Positions 53,453 to 62,071 are shown, counted from the stretch's first letter. The stretch is 64,000 bases of DNA from Bacilli bacterium (GCA_900758495.1 CAAERO010000005.1:62001-126000), one strand, 5' to 3'. Numbers and translations: made by a program. The notes: a model not told the origin generated them from the letters alone.

Positions 53453-54279
53453 TGACTGTTGAAGAATTAATAGTTTATGGAAAAAGTAAAACAAGTAGTG
53501 CTCATGCCAAAATGCTACTTGCTTCTTTTTTAGAAGTCAATCCTTTGGAATTGTTAACAATACTAGATAAAAAAGTGGATGAAAATATAGAAAAATTATA
53601 CAAAAATTCATTAGAAGCCTTAAAAGAAAATAAACCAATTCAATATGTTATTGGTAATGTTAATTTTTATGGAATCAAGTTTATTGTTAATAAAAATGTA
53701 TTGATACCACGTTTTGAGACAGAAGAGCTAGTAGAACAGGTAGTAGAGTATGCTCAAAGTTTGAATAAAGATAAAATTAAAATATTAGATTTAGGATGTG
53801 GTAGTGGAGCAATAGGCCTCACTCTTAAAAGTATTTTAAAGGATAGTTTGGTAACACTAGTAGATATATCAAAGGAAGCTTTAGAAGTAGCTAGATTAAA
53901 TGCCAATAATCTTAATCTTGATGTTACATTTATTGAAAGTGATTGGTTTTCTAATTTAGAAATTACTAAATATGATATAATTGTTTCCAATCCACCATAT
54001 ATTAGAAATGATGAATCAATTGAAGAAATTGTAAAAAATAATGAACCAGCATTAGCTTTATATGGTGGTCAAGATGGACTTGATTCTTATAAAAAAATAT
54101 TAGCTGGCATTGAACCATATTTGAATGAGGAGTATTTAATTGCTTTCGAAATTGGTGAAAGTCAAAAAGAAGAAATCACCAATCTAATAACTAAGAATCT
54201 CCCGTCAACTATAGTTACTTGTAAAAAAGATTTATATGGTCGAAATAGAATGATATTTGTTAGAAATAAAATTAAATAA
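53452..54279 (+). CDS. prmC: Release-factor glutamine N5-methyltransferase
   Basis: The 275-residue SAM-dependent methyltransferase has ILDLGCGSGAIGLTL (about 107-121) and the substrate-binding VSNPPYIRNDE (about 180-190). The N-terminal helical domain recognises the release factor. It is translationally coupled to prfA. Confidence 0.96.
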   Translation: MTVEELIVYGKSKTSSAHAKMLLASFLEVNPLELLTILDKKVDENIEKLYKNSLEALKENKPIQYVIGNVNFYGIKFIVNKNVLIPRFETEELVEQVVEYAQSLNKDKIKILDLGCGSGAIGLTLKSILKDSLVTLVDISKEALEVARLNANNLNLDVTFIESDWFSNLEITKYDIIVSNPPYIRNDESIEEIVKNNEPALALYGGQDGLDSYKKILAGIEPYLNEEYLIAFEIGESQKEEITNLITKNLPSTIVTCKKDLYGRNRMIFVRNKIK

Positions 54280-54283
54280 AAAT

Positions 54284-54325
54284 AAAAAAATCACTAATAA
54301 TATTAATAAGAAAGGTGATTTTTTT
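54284..54325 (+). terminator. Hairpin enclosing the spoIIR ribosome-binding site
   Basis: AAAAAAATCAC and GTGATTTTTTT are perfect 11-bp arms around a 20-nt loop that contains AGAAAGG, and the spoIIR ATG follows immediately. It looks like the prmC terminator, but read-through RNA would have its ribosome site in the loop next to the stem. Confidence 0.7.
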
Positions 54326-54847
54326 ATGAAAAAAATTCTAATTCTTATAAGTTTAATTATTATTAGTTTATCTAGTTATAAAAGTTTTAATGAGGAAATT
54401 ACAATTCCAGATGAAGCGATAAGATTTAGAGTTATTGCTAAATCTAATTGTAAAAAAGACCAGGAAATAAAACTCAAAGTAAAAGATAACTTACAGAAAA
54501 AATTAAATACTTTATTAAAAAATAGTAGTTCCATAGAAGAAACTAGAAAATTATTAAAAGCTAATCAAAATGAATTTTCTTTAATAGTTAAAAACACCTT
54601 ATTAGTTAATAAAGATGATAATATGTATGTAGTAAAATATGGTTTAAATTACTTTCCTGAAAAGAAATACAAAGGAATAGTTTATAAAGAAGGATATTAT
54701 GAATCACTAGTAGTAACAATAGGAGAAGGACAAGGTGAAAATTGGTGGTGTGTTTTATTTCCTCCGTTTTGTTTGTTAGATGAAGATGATAAGACAGAAG
54801 TAGAATATCATTTTTATATCAAAGATATGTTAGAAAAATACTTCTAA
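54326..54847 (+). CDS. spoIIR: Stage II sporulation protein R
   Basis: SpoIIR is secreted by the forespore and triggers SpoIIGA to activate sigma-E in the mother cell. The 173-residue protein has an N-terminal signal helix (ILILISLIIISLSSY), then IRFRVIAKSNCKKDQEIKLKVKD and the diagnostic GEGQGENWWCVLFPPFC. The start at 54326 gives the signal peptide directly; an in-frame ATG at 54257 lies in prmC. The position after prmC matches Bacillus. It indicates endospore formation or a recent sporulating ancestor. Confidence 0.92.
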   Translation: MKKILILISLIIISLSSYKSFNEEITIPDEAIRFRVIAKSNCKKDQEIKLKVKDNLQKKLNTLLKNSSSIEETRKLLKANQNEFSLIVKNTLLVNKDDNMYVVKYGLNYFPEKKYKGIVYKEGYYESLVVTIGEGQGENWWCVLFPPFCLLDEDDKTEVEYHFYIKDMLEKYF

Positions 54848-54886
54848 GTATATTACCGTCTACATAAATTCAAAGTAGGAGGCACT

Positions 54887-55429
54887 ATGAATTTAGGACA
54901 ATTAATAATTATTTCAATCAGTTTGAGTATGGATGCTTTCTCTTTAGCAATTATCTATGGTACATCAGAAATTGAAAAAAAAATGATTAATCTATTAAGT
55001 ACTATGGTGGGGATATTTCATTTTTTTATGCCAATTCTTGGGAGTATAGTTGGTGTTTTTCTTATAAAATCATTTATTCTCAATTCAGATTTATTAATTG
55101 GAATAATATTTACAATATTAGCCTGTGATATGCTTTTTGGCATTAAAGATTTAGACAATAGTAAAATTAGTATTACTGGAATTTATCAAGCATTGTTGTT
55201 TGCTTTTAGTGTTAGTATTGATAGTTTTTCAATGGGAATGGGGCTTGGACTTCATGAAGAAAATATTATCTTATGTGGGTTATTATTTTCTATATTTAGT
55301 TTTTTGTTTACAAAATTAGGACTAGATTTTGGACGTAAATTAACAATTAAATTTGGAAAATTTGCTAACATTGTGGGGAGTATTATTCTTTTAATACTAG
55401 GAATAAAATATTTAATTTTTAATGTATAA
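54887..55429 (+). CDS. mntP: MntP-family manganese efflux pump-like protein
   Basis: The 180-residue membrane protein has six hydrophobic helices arranged as two halves, with ISLSMDAFSLAI in helix 1 and VSIDSFSMGMGLGL in helix 4. The repeated aspartates are the proposed metal site. AGGAGG precedes the ATG. In Bacillus mntP (ywlD) is also a few genes after spoIIR. Substrate is by family. Confidence 0.85.
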   Translation: MNLGQLIIISISLSMDAFSLAIIYGTSEIEKKMINLLSTMVGIFHFFMPILGSIVGVFLIKSFILNSDLLIGIIFTILACDMLFGIKDLDNSKISITGIYQALLFAFSVSIDSFSMGMGLGLHEENIILCGLLFSIFSFLFTKLGLDFGRKLTIKFGKFANIVGSIILLILGIKYLIFNV

Positions 55430-55467
55430 ACTTTTAAATATTGTTAATAGTATTAAGGGAGGTAAAA

Positions 55468-55617
55468 ATGAAAAATCGAAATAATAAGCAAAAAGATATA
55501 GGTCAAATAAAAAAATGTCCTAGTGCAAAAACAGTAAATGAAAAAGAAATGTTTTCTCTTCAAGATGATTGTCCTAAAGATAATATTAGAAATCAAGAAG
55601 AAAATAAAAATAATTAA
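55468..55617 (+). CDS. Small hydrophilic protein (49 residues), unknown
   Basis: An ATG at 55468 with AAGGGAGGT upstream opens a 49-codon frame ending at 55617 and followed by a strong terminator. The product is Lys/Asn/Asp-rich with two Cys-Pro pairs (KKCPSAK and DDCPKDN) 18 residues apart and no hydrophobic stretch. The ribosome site and terminator support a real gene. I do not recognise it. Confidence 0.55.
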   Translation: MKNRNNKQKDIGQIKKCPSAKTVNEKEMFSLQDDCPKDNIRNQEENKNN

Positions 55618-55618
55618 T

Positions 55619-55648
55619 AGAAATTCAGTTTTTGAATTTCTTTTTTTT
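55619..55648 (+). terminator. Terminator upstream of murA
   Basis: AGAAATTC and GAATTTCT with a 7-nt loop, followed by a T-run. Confidence 0.88.
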
Positions 55649-55675
55649 GACAAAATCTGTATTTTTATTTATTAT
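55647..55675 (+). promoter_or_regulatory. Promoter of murA
   Basis: TTGACA and TATTAT with a 17-bp spacer, starting in the T-run of the previous terminator. Confidence 0.7.
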
Positions 55676-55774
55676 ATAGATGTAAGAATTATCTTTGGAA
55701 TCATTTTGATTTTCTTTATAGGTATCAACAAAATAAAAAATAGTAATATAATATAGCGAAAGAGAGTAAGATAT

Positions 55775-57028
55775 ATGAAGTTATTAGAGATTAATGGTGG
55801 AAAAAAATTAACTGGTACCATCAGAGTTAGTGGTGCAAAAAATAGTGCTGTAGCATTAATACCAGCAGCAATTTTATCAGATGAGGAAGTAACTATTTGT
55901 AATGTACCAGACATTACTGATACAGAAGCGTTGTGTGAAATATTATCATTTTTAGGGGCAAGAGTTAAAAGAGCAAGTGAAACTATAGTAATAGATTCAA
56001 AAGAAATAGAAAATAAAGAAATACCAGCTACTCTTGCAAAAAAACTTCGTGCCTCGTATTATTTTATGGGTGCATTATTAGGTAAATATAAAAAAGTTAT
56101 TATGTCTTTACCAGGTGGCTGTTCTATTGGAGCCCGACCAATTAATTTACATTTAAAAGGTTTTGAGGCACTAGGAGCAAAGGTGACAAGTAAAGATAAT
56201 TGTTATATTGTCGAAGCTGATGAATTAATGGGAAATAACATCTATTTGGATTTTGCTAGTGTTGGAGCAACTATTAATATAATGTTAGCAGCAGTGAAAG
56301 CAAAAGGTAAAACAATTATAGATAATGCTGCTAAAGAACCAGAAATAGTGAATGTTGCAACTTTATTAAATAATATGGGAGCAAAAATAAGGGGAGCAGG
56401 AACTTCAAGTATTGAAATTGAGGGAGTTGACTATCTAGGAAAATGTTTTCATGAAGTAATACCAGATAGAATTGAGGCAGGTACTTATGTAATTTTAGGA
56501 GCTGCTGTTGGTGAAAACTTGAAAGTAGATAATATTATTCCTGAACATATTGAATCGCTAACAAGTAAACTTGAAGAGATGGGTGCCTTTTTAGATATAG
56601 GCTCAGATTATATTATTGTTAGTAGACAAGACAATTACAAATCTATTCATGTAAAGACACAAACATACCCTGGTTTTCCAACAGATTTGCAGCAACCACT
56701 TACTCCGTTATTAACCGCTTGCAAAGGACAAAGTAAGATAGAAGAAACTATTTATGAAAATAGATTTATGCATATACCTTATTTGAATTCTATGGGTGCA
56801 GATATAAGAGTTAAAAATCAAACTTCTACTATTGTTGGTCCTACTAGATTAACAGGGTGTGATGTAGTGGCAACTGATTTAAGAGCTGGAGCATCTTTAG
56901 TAATAGCTGGTTTGATGGCAGAAGGTACTACTAAAATTACAAATGTTGAACACATTTTAAGGGGATATGAAAACATTGTAGAAAAATTAACTAATGTTGG
57001 TGCTAAAGTAGAAATTAGAGAAATATAA
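55775..57028 (+). CDS. murA: UDP-N-acetylglucosamine 1-carboxyvinyltransferase
   Basis: MurA catalyses the first committed step of peptidoglycan synthesis. The 417-residue protein has Lys22-Asn23 in VSGAKNSA and the catalytic Cys116 in PGGCSIGARP, so it should be fosfomycin-sensitive. LRAGASLVIAGLMAEG is near the C terminus. It lies upstream of spoIIQ and mbl as in Bacillus, with other genes inserted between. Confidence 0.97.
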   Translation: MKLLEINGGKKLTGTIRVSGAKNSAVALIPAAILSDEEVTICNVPDITDTEALCEILSFLGARVKRASETIVIDSKEIENKEIPATLAKKLRASYYFMGALLGKYKKVIMSLPGGCSIGARPINLHLKGFEALGAKVTSKDNCYIVEADELMGNNIYLDFASVGATINIMLAAVKAKGKTIIDNAAKEPEIVNVATLLNNMGAKIRGAGTSSIEIEGVDYLGKCFHEVIPDRIEAGTYVILGAAVGENLKVDNIIPEHIESLTSKLEEMGAFLDIGSDYIIVSRQDNYKSIHVKTQTYPGFPTDLQQPLTPLLTACKGQSKIEETIYENRFMHIPYLNSMGADIRVKNQTSTIVGPTRLTGCDVVATDLRAGASLVIAGLMAEGTTKITNVEHILRGYENIVEKLTNVGAKVEIREI

Positions 57029-57060
57029 TATTATAACTCTAATTTTTTTAGGTGATAAAA

Positions 57061-57810
57061 ATGAAACATAAGAAGTTAATAGGTTTTATACTATTACTAC
57101 TAATAATTTATTTTATTTACATTTCATTTCATGATAATAAAGTTAATTACTTATCGATTGGAGATTCTTTAGCAGTAGGTGTTAATGCATACAATGAAAG
57201 AAGTTATGGTTATAGCGATTACTTGGCTAATTATCTAAAAGATAAAAACTTGTTAAAAAATTACAGTAAAGACTTTGCAAATGCCAATTTTAGGATAACT
57301 GATTTACAGCACCAATTAGATATGAATCAGGTAATTAATAAATACAATAAGTCTTTATCTTTCAAGAAATGTTTAAGAGAAGCAGATTTAGTAACAATAT
57401 CAATAGGTATCAATGATATATTGACAGAAATTAATATGTCAACAAGTGACATAGATGTGATGGAGCAGGACAAAATATTGGAAATTTTTGCTGATAGAAT
57501 GGTAGATTTTGAAAAATTAATAAAAGACATTAGAAAATATAATACAAAAGAAATAATAGTTTTAGGTTATTATAATCCTTACGAGTATAAAAAAATAATT
57601 CCAGATAGAATTTTCAGTTATTTTGATAAGAAAATGGAAGATATTACAGAAAAGTATGATATTAAATTTATTTCTTTATTTCAGTTGTTCAAAAATAACA
57701 GAGATTATTTACCTAATCCTACTAATATTCATCCATCAACATTAGGTTACGAGGCTATATATAAACGAATAGTAAGGCAACTTGACCAAAAAAAGCTTGC
57801 CTTTCACTAA
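57061..57810 (+). CDS. Membrane-anchored SGNH/GDSL hydrolase
   Basis: The 249-residue protein has an N-terminal membrane helix (IGFILLLLIIYFIYIS) and then an extracellular esterase fold. The nucleophile block is YLSIGDSLAVGVNA, block III is ISIGINDI, and the catalytic Asp/His pair is in NIHPSTLGYEAI. It probably deacylates a lipid or cell-wall ester. AGGTGATAAAA supports the start at 57061. Confidence 0.85.
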   Translation: MKHKKLIGFILLLLIIYFIYISFHDNKVNYLSIGDSLAVGVNAYNERSYGYSDYLANYLKDKNLLKNYSKDFANANFRITDLQHQLDMNQVINKYNKSLSFKKCLREADLVTISIGINDILTEINMSTSDIDVMEQDKILEIFADRMVDFEKLIKDIRKYNTKEIIVLGYYNPYEYKKIIPDRIFSYFDKKMEDITEKYDIKFISLFQLFKNNRDYLPNPTNIHPSTLGYEAIYKRIVRQLDQKKLAFH

Positions 57811-57816
57811 AAAGTT

Positions 57817-57864
57817 TGATATATTATTAGCGGTTAGTTAATTACTATGATATTTAATATATCA
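57817..57864 (+). promoter_or_regulatory. Inverted repeat in the rpmE leader
   Basis: TGATATATTA and TAATATATCA are perfect 10-bp arms 28 nt apart, ending just before the GGAAGGAG ribosome site of rpmE; possibly autogenous control. Confidence 0.4.
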
Positions 57865-57884
57865 TGGCGGAAGGAGAGAAAAAA

Positions 57885-58103
57885 ATGAAAAAAGGAATTC
57901 ATCCAGATTATAAAACTTGTAAAGTAACTTGTGCTTGTGGTGAAACATTTGAAGTAAAATCAAATAAAGAAGAATTAAACGTTGAAGTTTGTTCTAAATG
58001 TCATCCTTTTTATACAGGAAAGCAATCACGTGCTTCACGTACAGGTCGTGTTGATAAGTTTAATAAAAAATATGGTTATAGTCAAGATCAAGAAGAAGCT
58101 TAA
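57885..58103 (+). CDS. rpmE: 50S ribosomal protein L31 (zinc form)
   Basis: The 72-residue protein begins [20 protein letters not shown] and contains [12 protein letters not shown]. With cysteines retained it is the zinc-binding type-A form. The start is set by GGAAGGAG at 57868-57875. Confidence 0.96.
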   Translation: MKKGIHPDYKTCKVTCACGETFEVKSNKEELNVEVCSKCHPFYTGKQSRASRTGRVDKFNKKYGYSQDQEEA

Positions 58104-58117
58104 TTGCTTCTTTTTTC
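58093..58117 (+). terminator. Terminator of rpmE
   Basis: AGAAGC and GCTTCT with a 6-nt loop, followed by a T-run; the stop codon is in the loop. Confidence 0.8.
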
Positions 58118-58191
58118 TTGCTATTAAAATAAAAAAATGATATTCTCAATATGTTGATAAAGATATCTTTCTAGAAAATATAAACAATTTC

Positions 58192-58312
58192 TGTGGAAAA
58201 GCAAAGTATGCAAGAAAATTATCAACAAAATTTGTGGAAAAAAGTTTTTATTACAAGTAATTTGTGGTTTTACTTGTGGAAAAAGTTTACTAAATATAAC
58301 GATTGTGGAAAA
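58192..58312. other. DnaA-box cluster upstream of rpiB
   Basis: Four exact TGTGGAAAA copies lie at 58192, 58233, 58275 and 58304, with TTATCAACA (one mismatch from the perfect box) at 58219 and TGTGGTTTT at 58263. The last lies 10 nt from the rpiB ATG. The motif is the same as the main box at oriC. It could titrate DnaA or regulate rpiB. Confidence 0.7.
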
Positions 58313-58321
58313 GAGGAAAAT

Positions 58322-58768
58322 ATGAGAATAGGAATAACATCCGATCATAGAGGATTTAAATTGAAAAATAAATTATTTGAAAAATTAAAAGAGGAATATA
58401 ATATAGTTGATTTTGGTACATTTAGTGAAGAAAGTGTAGACTATCCTGACTATGCTTTTAAATTAGGTGAAGAAGTAGCAAAAAAAAATCTTGACTATGG
58501 TATTGCTATATGTGGAAGTGGAATTGGAATAAGTATAGCTTGTAATAAAGTAAAAGGAATACGAGCTGCTAGAGTAGTAACATTGGATGACGTTTTTGAA
58601 ACAAGAAATGATAATGATGCTAATATAATTTGTCTTAGTGAAAAAAACACAGTCGAAGAAGCTTACAATTTAGTTAAAAAATTTATTGAAATACCATTTT
58701 CAAAAGTAGAAAGACACAAAAGAAGAATAGATAAAATTAAAAATTATGAGGAAAATAATGAGTGCTAA
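58322..58768 (+). CDS. rpiB: Ribose-5-phosphate isomerase B
   Basis: The 148-residue enzyme interconverts ribulose- and ribose-5-phosphate. It begins MRIGITSDHRGFKLKNKL, has GIAICGSGIGISIACNKVKGIRAA with the catalytic Cys, and ends with an ERHKRRIDKI helix. The upstream in-frame ATG at 58193 lies in the DnaA-box cluster and is not used. In Bacillus the homologue is ywlF. Confidence 0.93.
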   Translation: MRIGITSDHRGFKLKNKLFEKLKEEYNIVDFGTFSEESVDYPDYAFKLGEEVAKKNLDYGIAICGSGIGISIACNKVKGIRAARVVTLDDVFETRNDNDANIICLSEKNTVEEAYNLVKKFIEIPFSKVERHKRRIDKIKNYEENNEC

Positions 58769-58955
58769 ATATTTTATTTATATATTGGTAGCAATATTAG
58801 TAATTTGGTCTTTTGACTCTTTAAATATAAACTCATTTTTTAAAAAAAATCGTGTACTCCAAGCAAGAATAATGTATTTCTTATTAGCACTATCAATAAT
58901 ATACTTAGTAACTAATTTTATTTGGGATTTTTTTAATACTTCAAAAATTTTTTAA
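58758..58955 (+). CDS. DUF1146-family small membrane protein (YwzB-like)
   Basis: The 65-residue protein has two membrane helices separated by a basic loop with the family motif KKNRVLQARIMYFLLALSI. GAGGAAAATA precedes the ATG. It overlaps rpiB by 11 nt. In Bacillus ywzB is also near murA; function unknown. Confidence 0.85.
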   Translation: MSAKYFIYILVAILVIWSFDSLNINSFFKKNRVLQARIMYFLLALSIIYLVTNFIWDFFNTSKIF

Positions 58956-59006
58956 AAAATAGTATAATTTTTATCTTTTCGGTAAAACTTTAAATGAGGT
59001 GAAAAT

Positions 59007-59708
59007 ATGAAAAGATGGAAATTGAAAAAAGGTGCTATAATTGGAATTTATACTGCTATCTTTGTTTTTACAGGGGTGGGAGCTTATCTTGTTAGTCAAA
59101 ATATGAAGACTAATTTAAAACAGAATGAACAAGTCGAGCATGTTAATAGTTCTGTTTTAGATGAAAATGAGGACATAGAGGTAATAAATGAAACTCCAAA
59201 AATGATAAAGCCTTTCAAGGATGAATCAGTTGCTACAACTAAATATTTTTATAATTACCAAGCAGACAATGCAACACAAGAAAAATCAATATTGTATCAT
59301 GAAAATACGTACATTCAAAATTCGGGAATGGACTTTACTAAAAATGAAACATTTGACGTAATAGCAGTACTAAATGGTACAGTTATTAATGTAAAAGAAG
59401 ATGAACTACTTGGTAAAATAGTAGAAATACAACATGATAATAATTTTGTTAGCAGTTATCAAAGTTTAAGTGATGTATCAGTTAAAAAGAATGATACTGT
59501 AAAACAAGGTCAAGTAATAGGAAAAAGTGGTACAAATAGTATCGATAAAGAATTAGGAAATCATCTACACTTTGAACTTTATTTAAATAGTCAAGTGGTT
59601 AATCCAGAAGATTATTTTGATAAAGAAATAAAAATAGAGGTTCCAACTGATAATAATAAAACAACTGATAGTACCATTAATAATCAAGAACAAAAACAAG
59701 GTGAATAA
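59007..59708 (+). CDS. spoIIQ: Stage II sporulation protein Q (degenerate M23)
   Basis: SpoIIQ is the forespore membrane protein that docks with SpoIIIAH during engulfment. The 233-residue protein has one N-terminal membrane helix, a linker and a LytM/M23 domain. The first zinc motif HxGxD is replaced by NSGMD (His to Asn) while HLHFEL is kept, so it is probably not a peptidase, as in Bacillus SpoIIQ. Gene order spoIIQ-mbl matches Bacillus. A generic M23 protein is the alternative. Confidence 0.85.
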   Translation: MKRWKLKKGAIIGIYTAIFVFTGVGAYLVSQNMKTNLKQNEQVEHVNSSVLDENEDIEVINETPKMIKPFKDESVATTKYFYNYQADNATQEKSILYHENTYIQNSGMDFTKNETFDVIAVLNGTVINVKEDELLGKIVEIQHDNNFVSSYQSLSDVSVKKNDTVKQGQVIGKSGTNSIDKELGNHLHFELYLNSQVVNPEDYFDKEIKIEVPTDNNKTTDSTINNQEQKQGE

Positions 59709-59713
59709 CTATT

Positions 59714-59746
59714 AAGATGATGCTTTTTAAAACTATCATCTTTTTA
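59714..59746 (+). terminator. Terminator of spoIIQ
   Basis: AAGATGAT and ATCATCTT with a 13-nt loop, followed by TTTAT. Confidence 0.75.
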
Positions 59747-59880
59747 TATATCTTTAAAGTAATAAATATCATTTATTGTGTATATATTTAGAATAGTAGG
59801 AAAAACTAATTTTGATGGGAAATTAATTTACAACTAAATGAAAGTTTGTTAAAATATTAACAGTAAAAGGACGTGATAGG

Positions 59881-60876
59881 ATGTTAGCAAAAGATATTGG
59901 AATAGATTTAGGTACAGCCAATGTGTTAATTTATATAAAAGGTGAAGGAATAGTCTTAAATGAGCCTAGTGTAGTAGCAATTGATACAGATAATAAAAAA
60001 GTCGTAGCAGTTGGACGGGAAGCAAGTGAAATGTTAGGTAGAACACCAGGAAAAGTGAAAGCAATTAAACCGATGAAAGATGGTGTTATAGCAGATTTTG
60101 AAGTTACTGAAATTATGCTTGATTATTTTATTAGGAAAATTCATGCTCGTAACTTCTTGTCAAGACCTAGGATTTTGATTTGTTGTCCATCAAATATCAC
60201 TCCAGTGGAAAAAAATGCTATAAAAGAAGCAGCAGAGAGAACTGGAGCTCGTAGAGTGTTCTTGGAAGAAGAACCAAAAGTAGCTGCTATTGGTGCTGGA
60301 CTTGATATTAATAAACCAAATGGAAATATGGTTATTGATATTGGTGGAGGTACTACTGACATAGCAGTACTTTCTCTAAAAGGTATAGTAACTAGTGCTT
60401 CTATTAGAGTAGCTGGTAATGTTTTTGATCAAGATATTATAAAATTTATAAAAGAAAAGTATAAACTTTTAATAGGAGATAAGACGGCTGAGGAGATAAA
60501 AATTGAATTTGCTAATGTGTATAATCCTGATAAAAAGAAAAAAATGGAAGTACGAGGAAGAGACTTAATAACAGGATTACCTAATACTATTGAAATAGTA
60601 GAAAGTGAAACAAAGGAAGCTCTTGAAGAGTCATTAAATAAAATAATAAAATCCGCTACTAATGTTTTAGAACAAACACCGCCAGAATTATCAGCAGATA
60701 TAGTTGAAAACGGTGTAATTTTAACAGGTGGTGGAAGTTTGTTGAATGGTTTAGTACCACTGTTAAAAGATAAACTAAAAATTCCTGTTTTCATAGCTGA
60801 TACACCTTTAACTTGTGTAGTTGAGGGAACAGGTGTATTATTAGATGATATAAGAAGTCTAGAAGAGAAAAACTAG
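59881..60876 (+). CDS. mbl: MreB-family cell-shape protein Mbl
   Basis: This bacterial actin guides lateral-wall synthesis. The 331-residue protein has the phosphate loops GIDLGTANVLIYIKG and VIDIGGGTTDIAVLS and adenosine motif TGGGSLLNGL. Its place after spoIIQ makes Mbl the best subfamily call; spoIIID, which lies between them in Bacillus, is absent. Confidence 0.94.
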   Translation: MLAKDIGIDLGTANVLIYIKGEGIVLNEPSVVAIDTDNKKVVAVGREASEMLGRTPGKVKAIKPMKDGVIADFEVTEIMLDYFIRKIHARNFLSRPRILICCPSNITPVEKNAIKEAAERTGARRVFLEEEPKVAAIGAGLDINKPNGNMVIDIGGGTTDIAVLSLKGIVTSASIRVAGNVFDQDIIKFIKEKYKLLIGDKTAEEIKIEFANVYNPDKKKKMEVRGRDLITGLPNTIEIVESETKEALEESLNKIIKSATNVLEQTPPELSADIVENGVILTGGGSLLNGLVPLLKDKLKIPVFIADTPLTCVVEGTGVLLDDIRSLEEKN

Positions 60877-60885
60877 ACTTTTTTT
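60855..60885 (+). terminator. Terminator of mbl
   Basis: AAGTCTAG and CTAGACTT form the stem around the end of the gene, followed by a T-run. Confidence 0.85.
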
Positions 60886-60900
60886 GTATCAAAATAAAAA

Positions 60901-60929
60901 TTGTACAAAACTAGCATTATTGGTATAAT
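60901..60929 (+). promoter_or_regulatory. Promoter of tagO
   Basis: TTGTAC and TATAAT with a 17-bp spacer. Confidence 0.75.
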
Positions 60930-60955
60930 TGAATAAGAAAAGAGGTAGTAGTGTA

Positions 60956-62071
60956 ATGAGTCAAGAAATATTAAGCGCTTTAAAGATTGTTGCAGTAACA
61001 TTTCTTTGTTCCGCTTTAATTATGCCAGGTATGAAAAAAATAGCTTTTCATATTGGAGCAATTGATGTTCCAAGGTCAGAGGAAGGAAATCGGCATATTC
61101 ATAAAAAAGTAATGCCCAAATTAGGTGGTGTAGGTATTTTCTTAGCATTTTTAGTCGGTTATATGTTATTTGGAATTGAAAGTATTCAAATGAATTCAAT
61201 TTTGATAGGTAGTTTTGTAATTGTTTTAACAGGTATTATAGATGACATAAAGTCAATAAGAGCAAGTAGAAAACTATTGGGACAGTTAATAGCTGCCTGT
61301 ATTATTGTTTTTTATGGGGGAATACTTCTAAATAATATTACAGCGTTTGGTTATGCTATAGATTTTGGAATATTCTCTTATCCATTAACAATCCTCTTTA
61401 TAGTAGCTTGTACTAATATAATTAATCTGATTGATGGCTTAGATGGACTGTGTGGTGGAATTTGTAGTATCTTCTTTTTAACTATTGGTATAATAGGCTT
61501 TTTTCAAGGAAGAAGTGGAAATTTAGTTATGTTATTAACATTTATTATGCTTGGAGCAACACTTGGATTTTTACTGCATAACTTTTATCCAGCAAAAATA
61601 TTCTGTGGTGATTGTGCTATGTTTCTTGGCTTTATCATTGCGGTAATAACTTTATTAGAATTTAAAGGTCCAGCATTAACTAGTTTATTTGTGCCAATAA
61701 TGATCTTAGGTATTCCAATTCTTGATACTTTATTTGCTATTATAAGAAGACTTTTGAAGCATCAACCACCATTTTCACCAGATAAAGATCATATTCATCA
61801 TCAATTATTGGGTATGAATTTTTCACACAGAACAACAGTTTTAATTATTTACGCAATAGATTTATTATTTGCAATGGCTTCAATACTCTATATTTTAAAG
61901 GATCCATTCTTAGGAAAAGCTTTTTATATTTTAATATTTATAGTAGTTGTTTGGTTTGTTTTTAGAACTAGTGTTATTTCTCCTAAAAATAAAGAAGTGA
62001 CTGATAATATTATTGACAAGGTGGAAGGAACTTTAAGAAAAGATAAAAATAAACAGAAAAGTAGTGGTTAA
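60956..62071 (+). CDS. tagO: Undecaprenyl-phosphate GlcNAc-1-phosphate transferase
   Basis: This MraY/WecA-family enzyme starts teichoic-acid or other wall-polymer linkage units. The 371-residue protein has about 10-11 membrane helices, the loop motifs DDIKSIRASRKLLGQL, NLIDGLDGLCGG and FCGDCAMFLG, and the cytosolic DKDHIHHQLLGM. The start at 60956 uses AGAGGTAGT; an in-frame TTG at 60929 overlaps the promoter. TagO versus another polyprenyl-phosphate sugar transferase cannot be fully separated by eye. Confidence 0.9.
   Translation: MSQEILSALKIVAVTFLCSALIMPGMKKIAFHIGAIDVPRSEEGNRHIHKKVMPKLGGVGIFLAFLVGYMLFGIESIQMNSILIGSFVIVLTGIIDDIKSIRASRKLLGQLIAACIIVFYGGILLNNITAFGYAIDFGIFSYPLTILFIVACTNIINLIDGLDGLCGGICSIFFLTIGIIGFFQGRSGNLVMLLTFIMLGATLGFLLHNFYPAKIFCGDCAMFLGFIIAVITLLEFKGPALTSLFVPIMILGIPILDTLFAIIRRLLKHQPPFSPDKDHIHHQLLGMNFSHRTTVLIIYAIDLLFAMASILYILKDPFLGKAFYILIFIVVVWFVFRTSVISPKNKEVTDNIIDKVEGTLRKDKNKQKSSG

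Noticed and set aside
58193..58321. N-terminal extension of rpiB by 43 residues
   Set aside because: The extension translates the DnaA-box cluster; MRIGITSDHRG at 58322 is the family start and has its own ribosome site.
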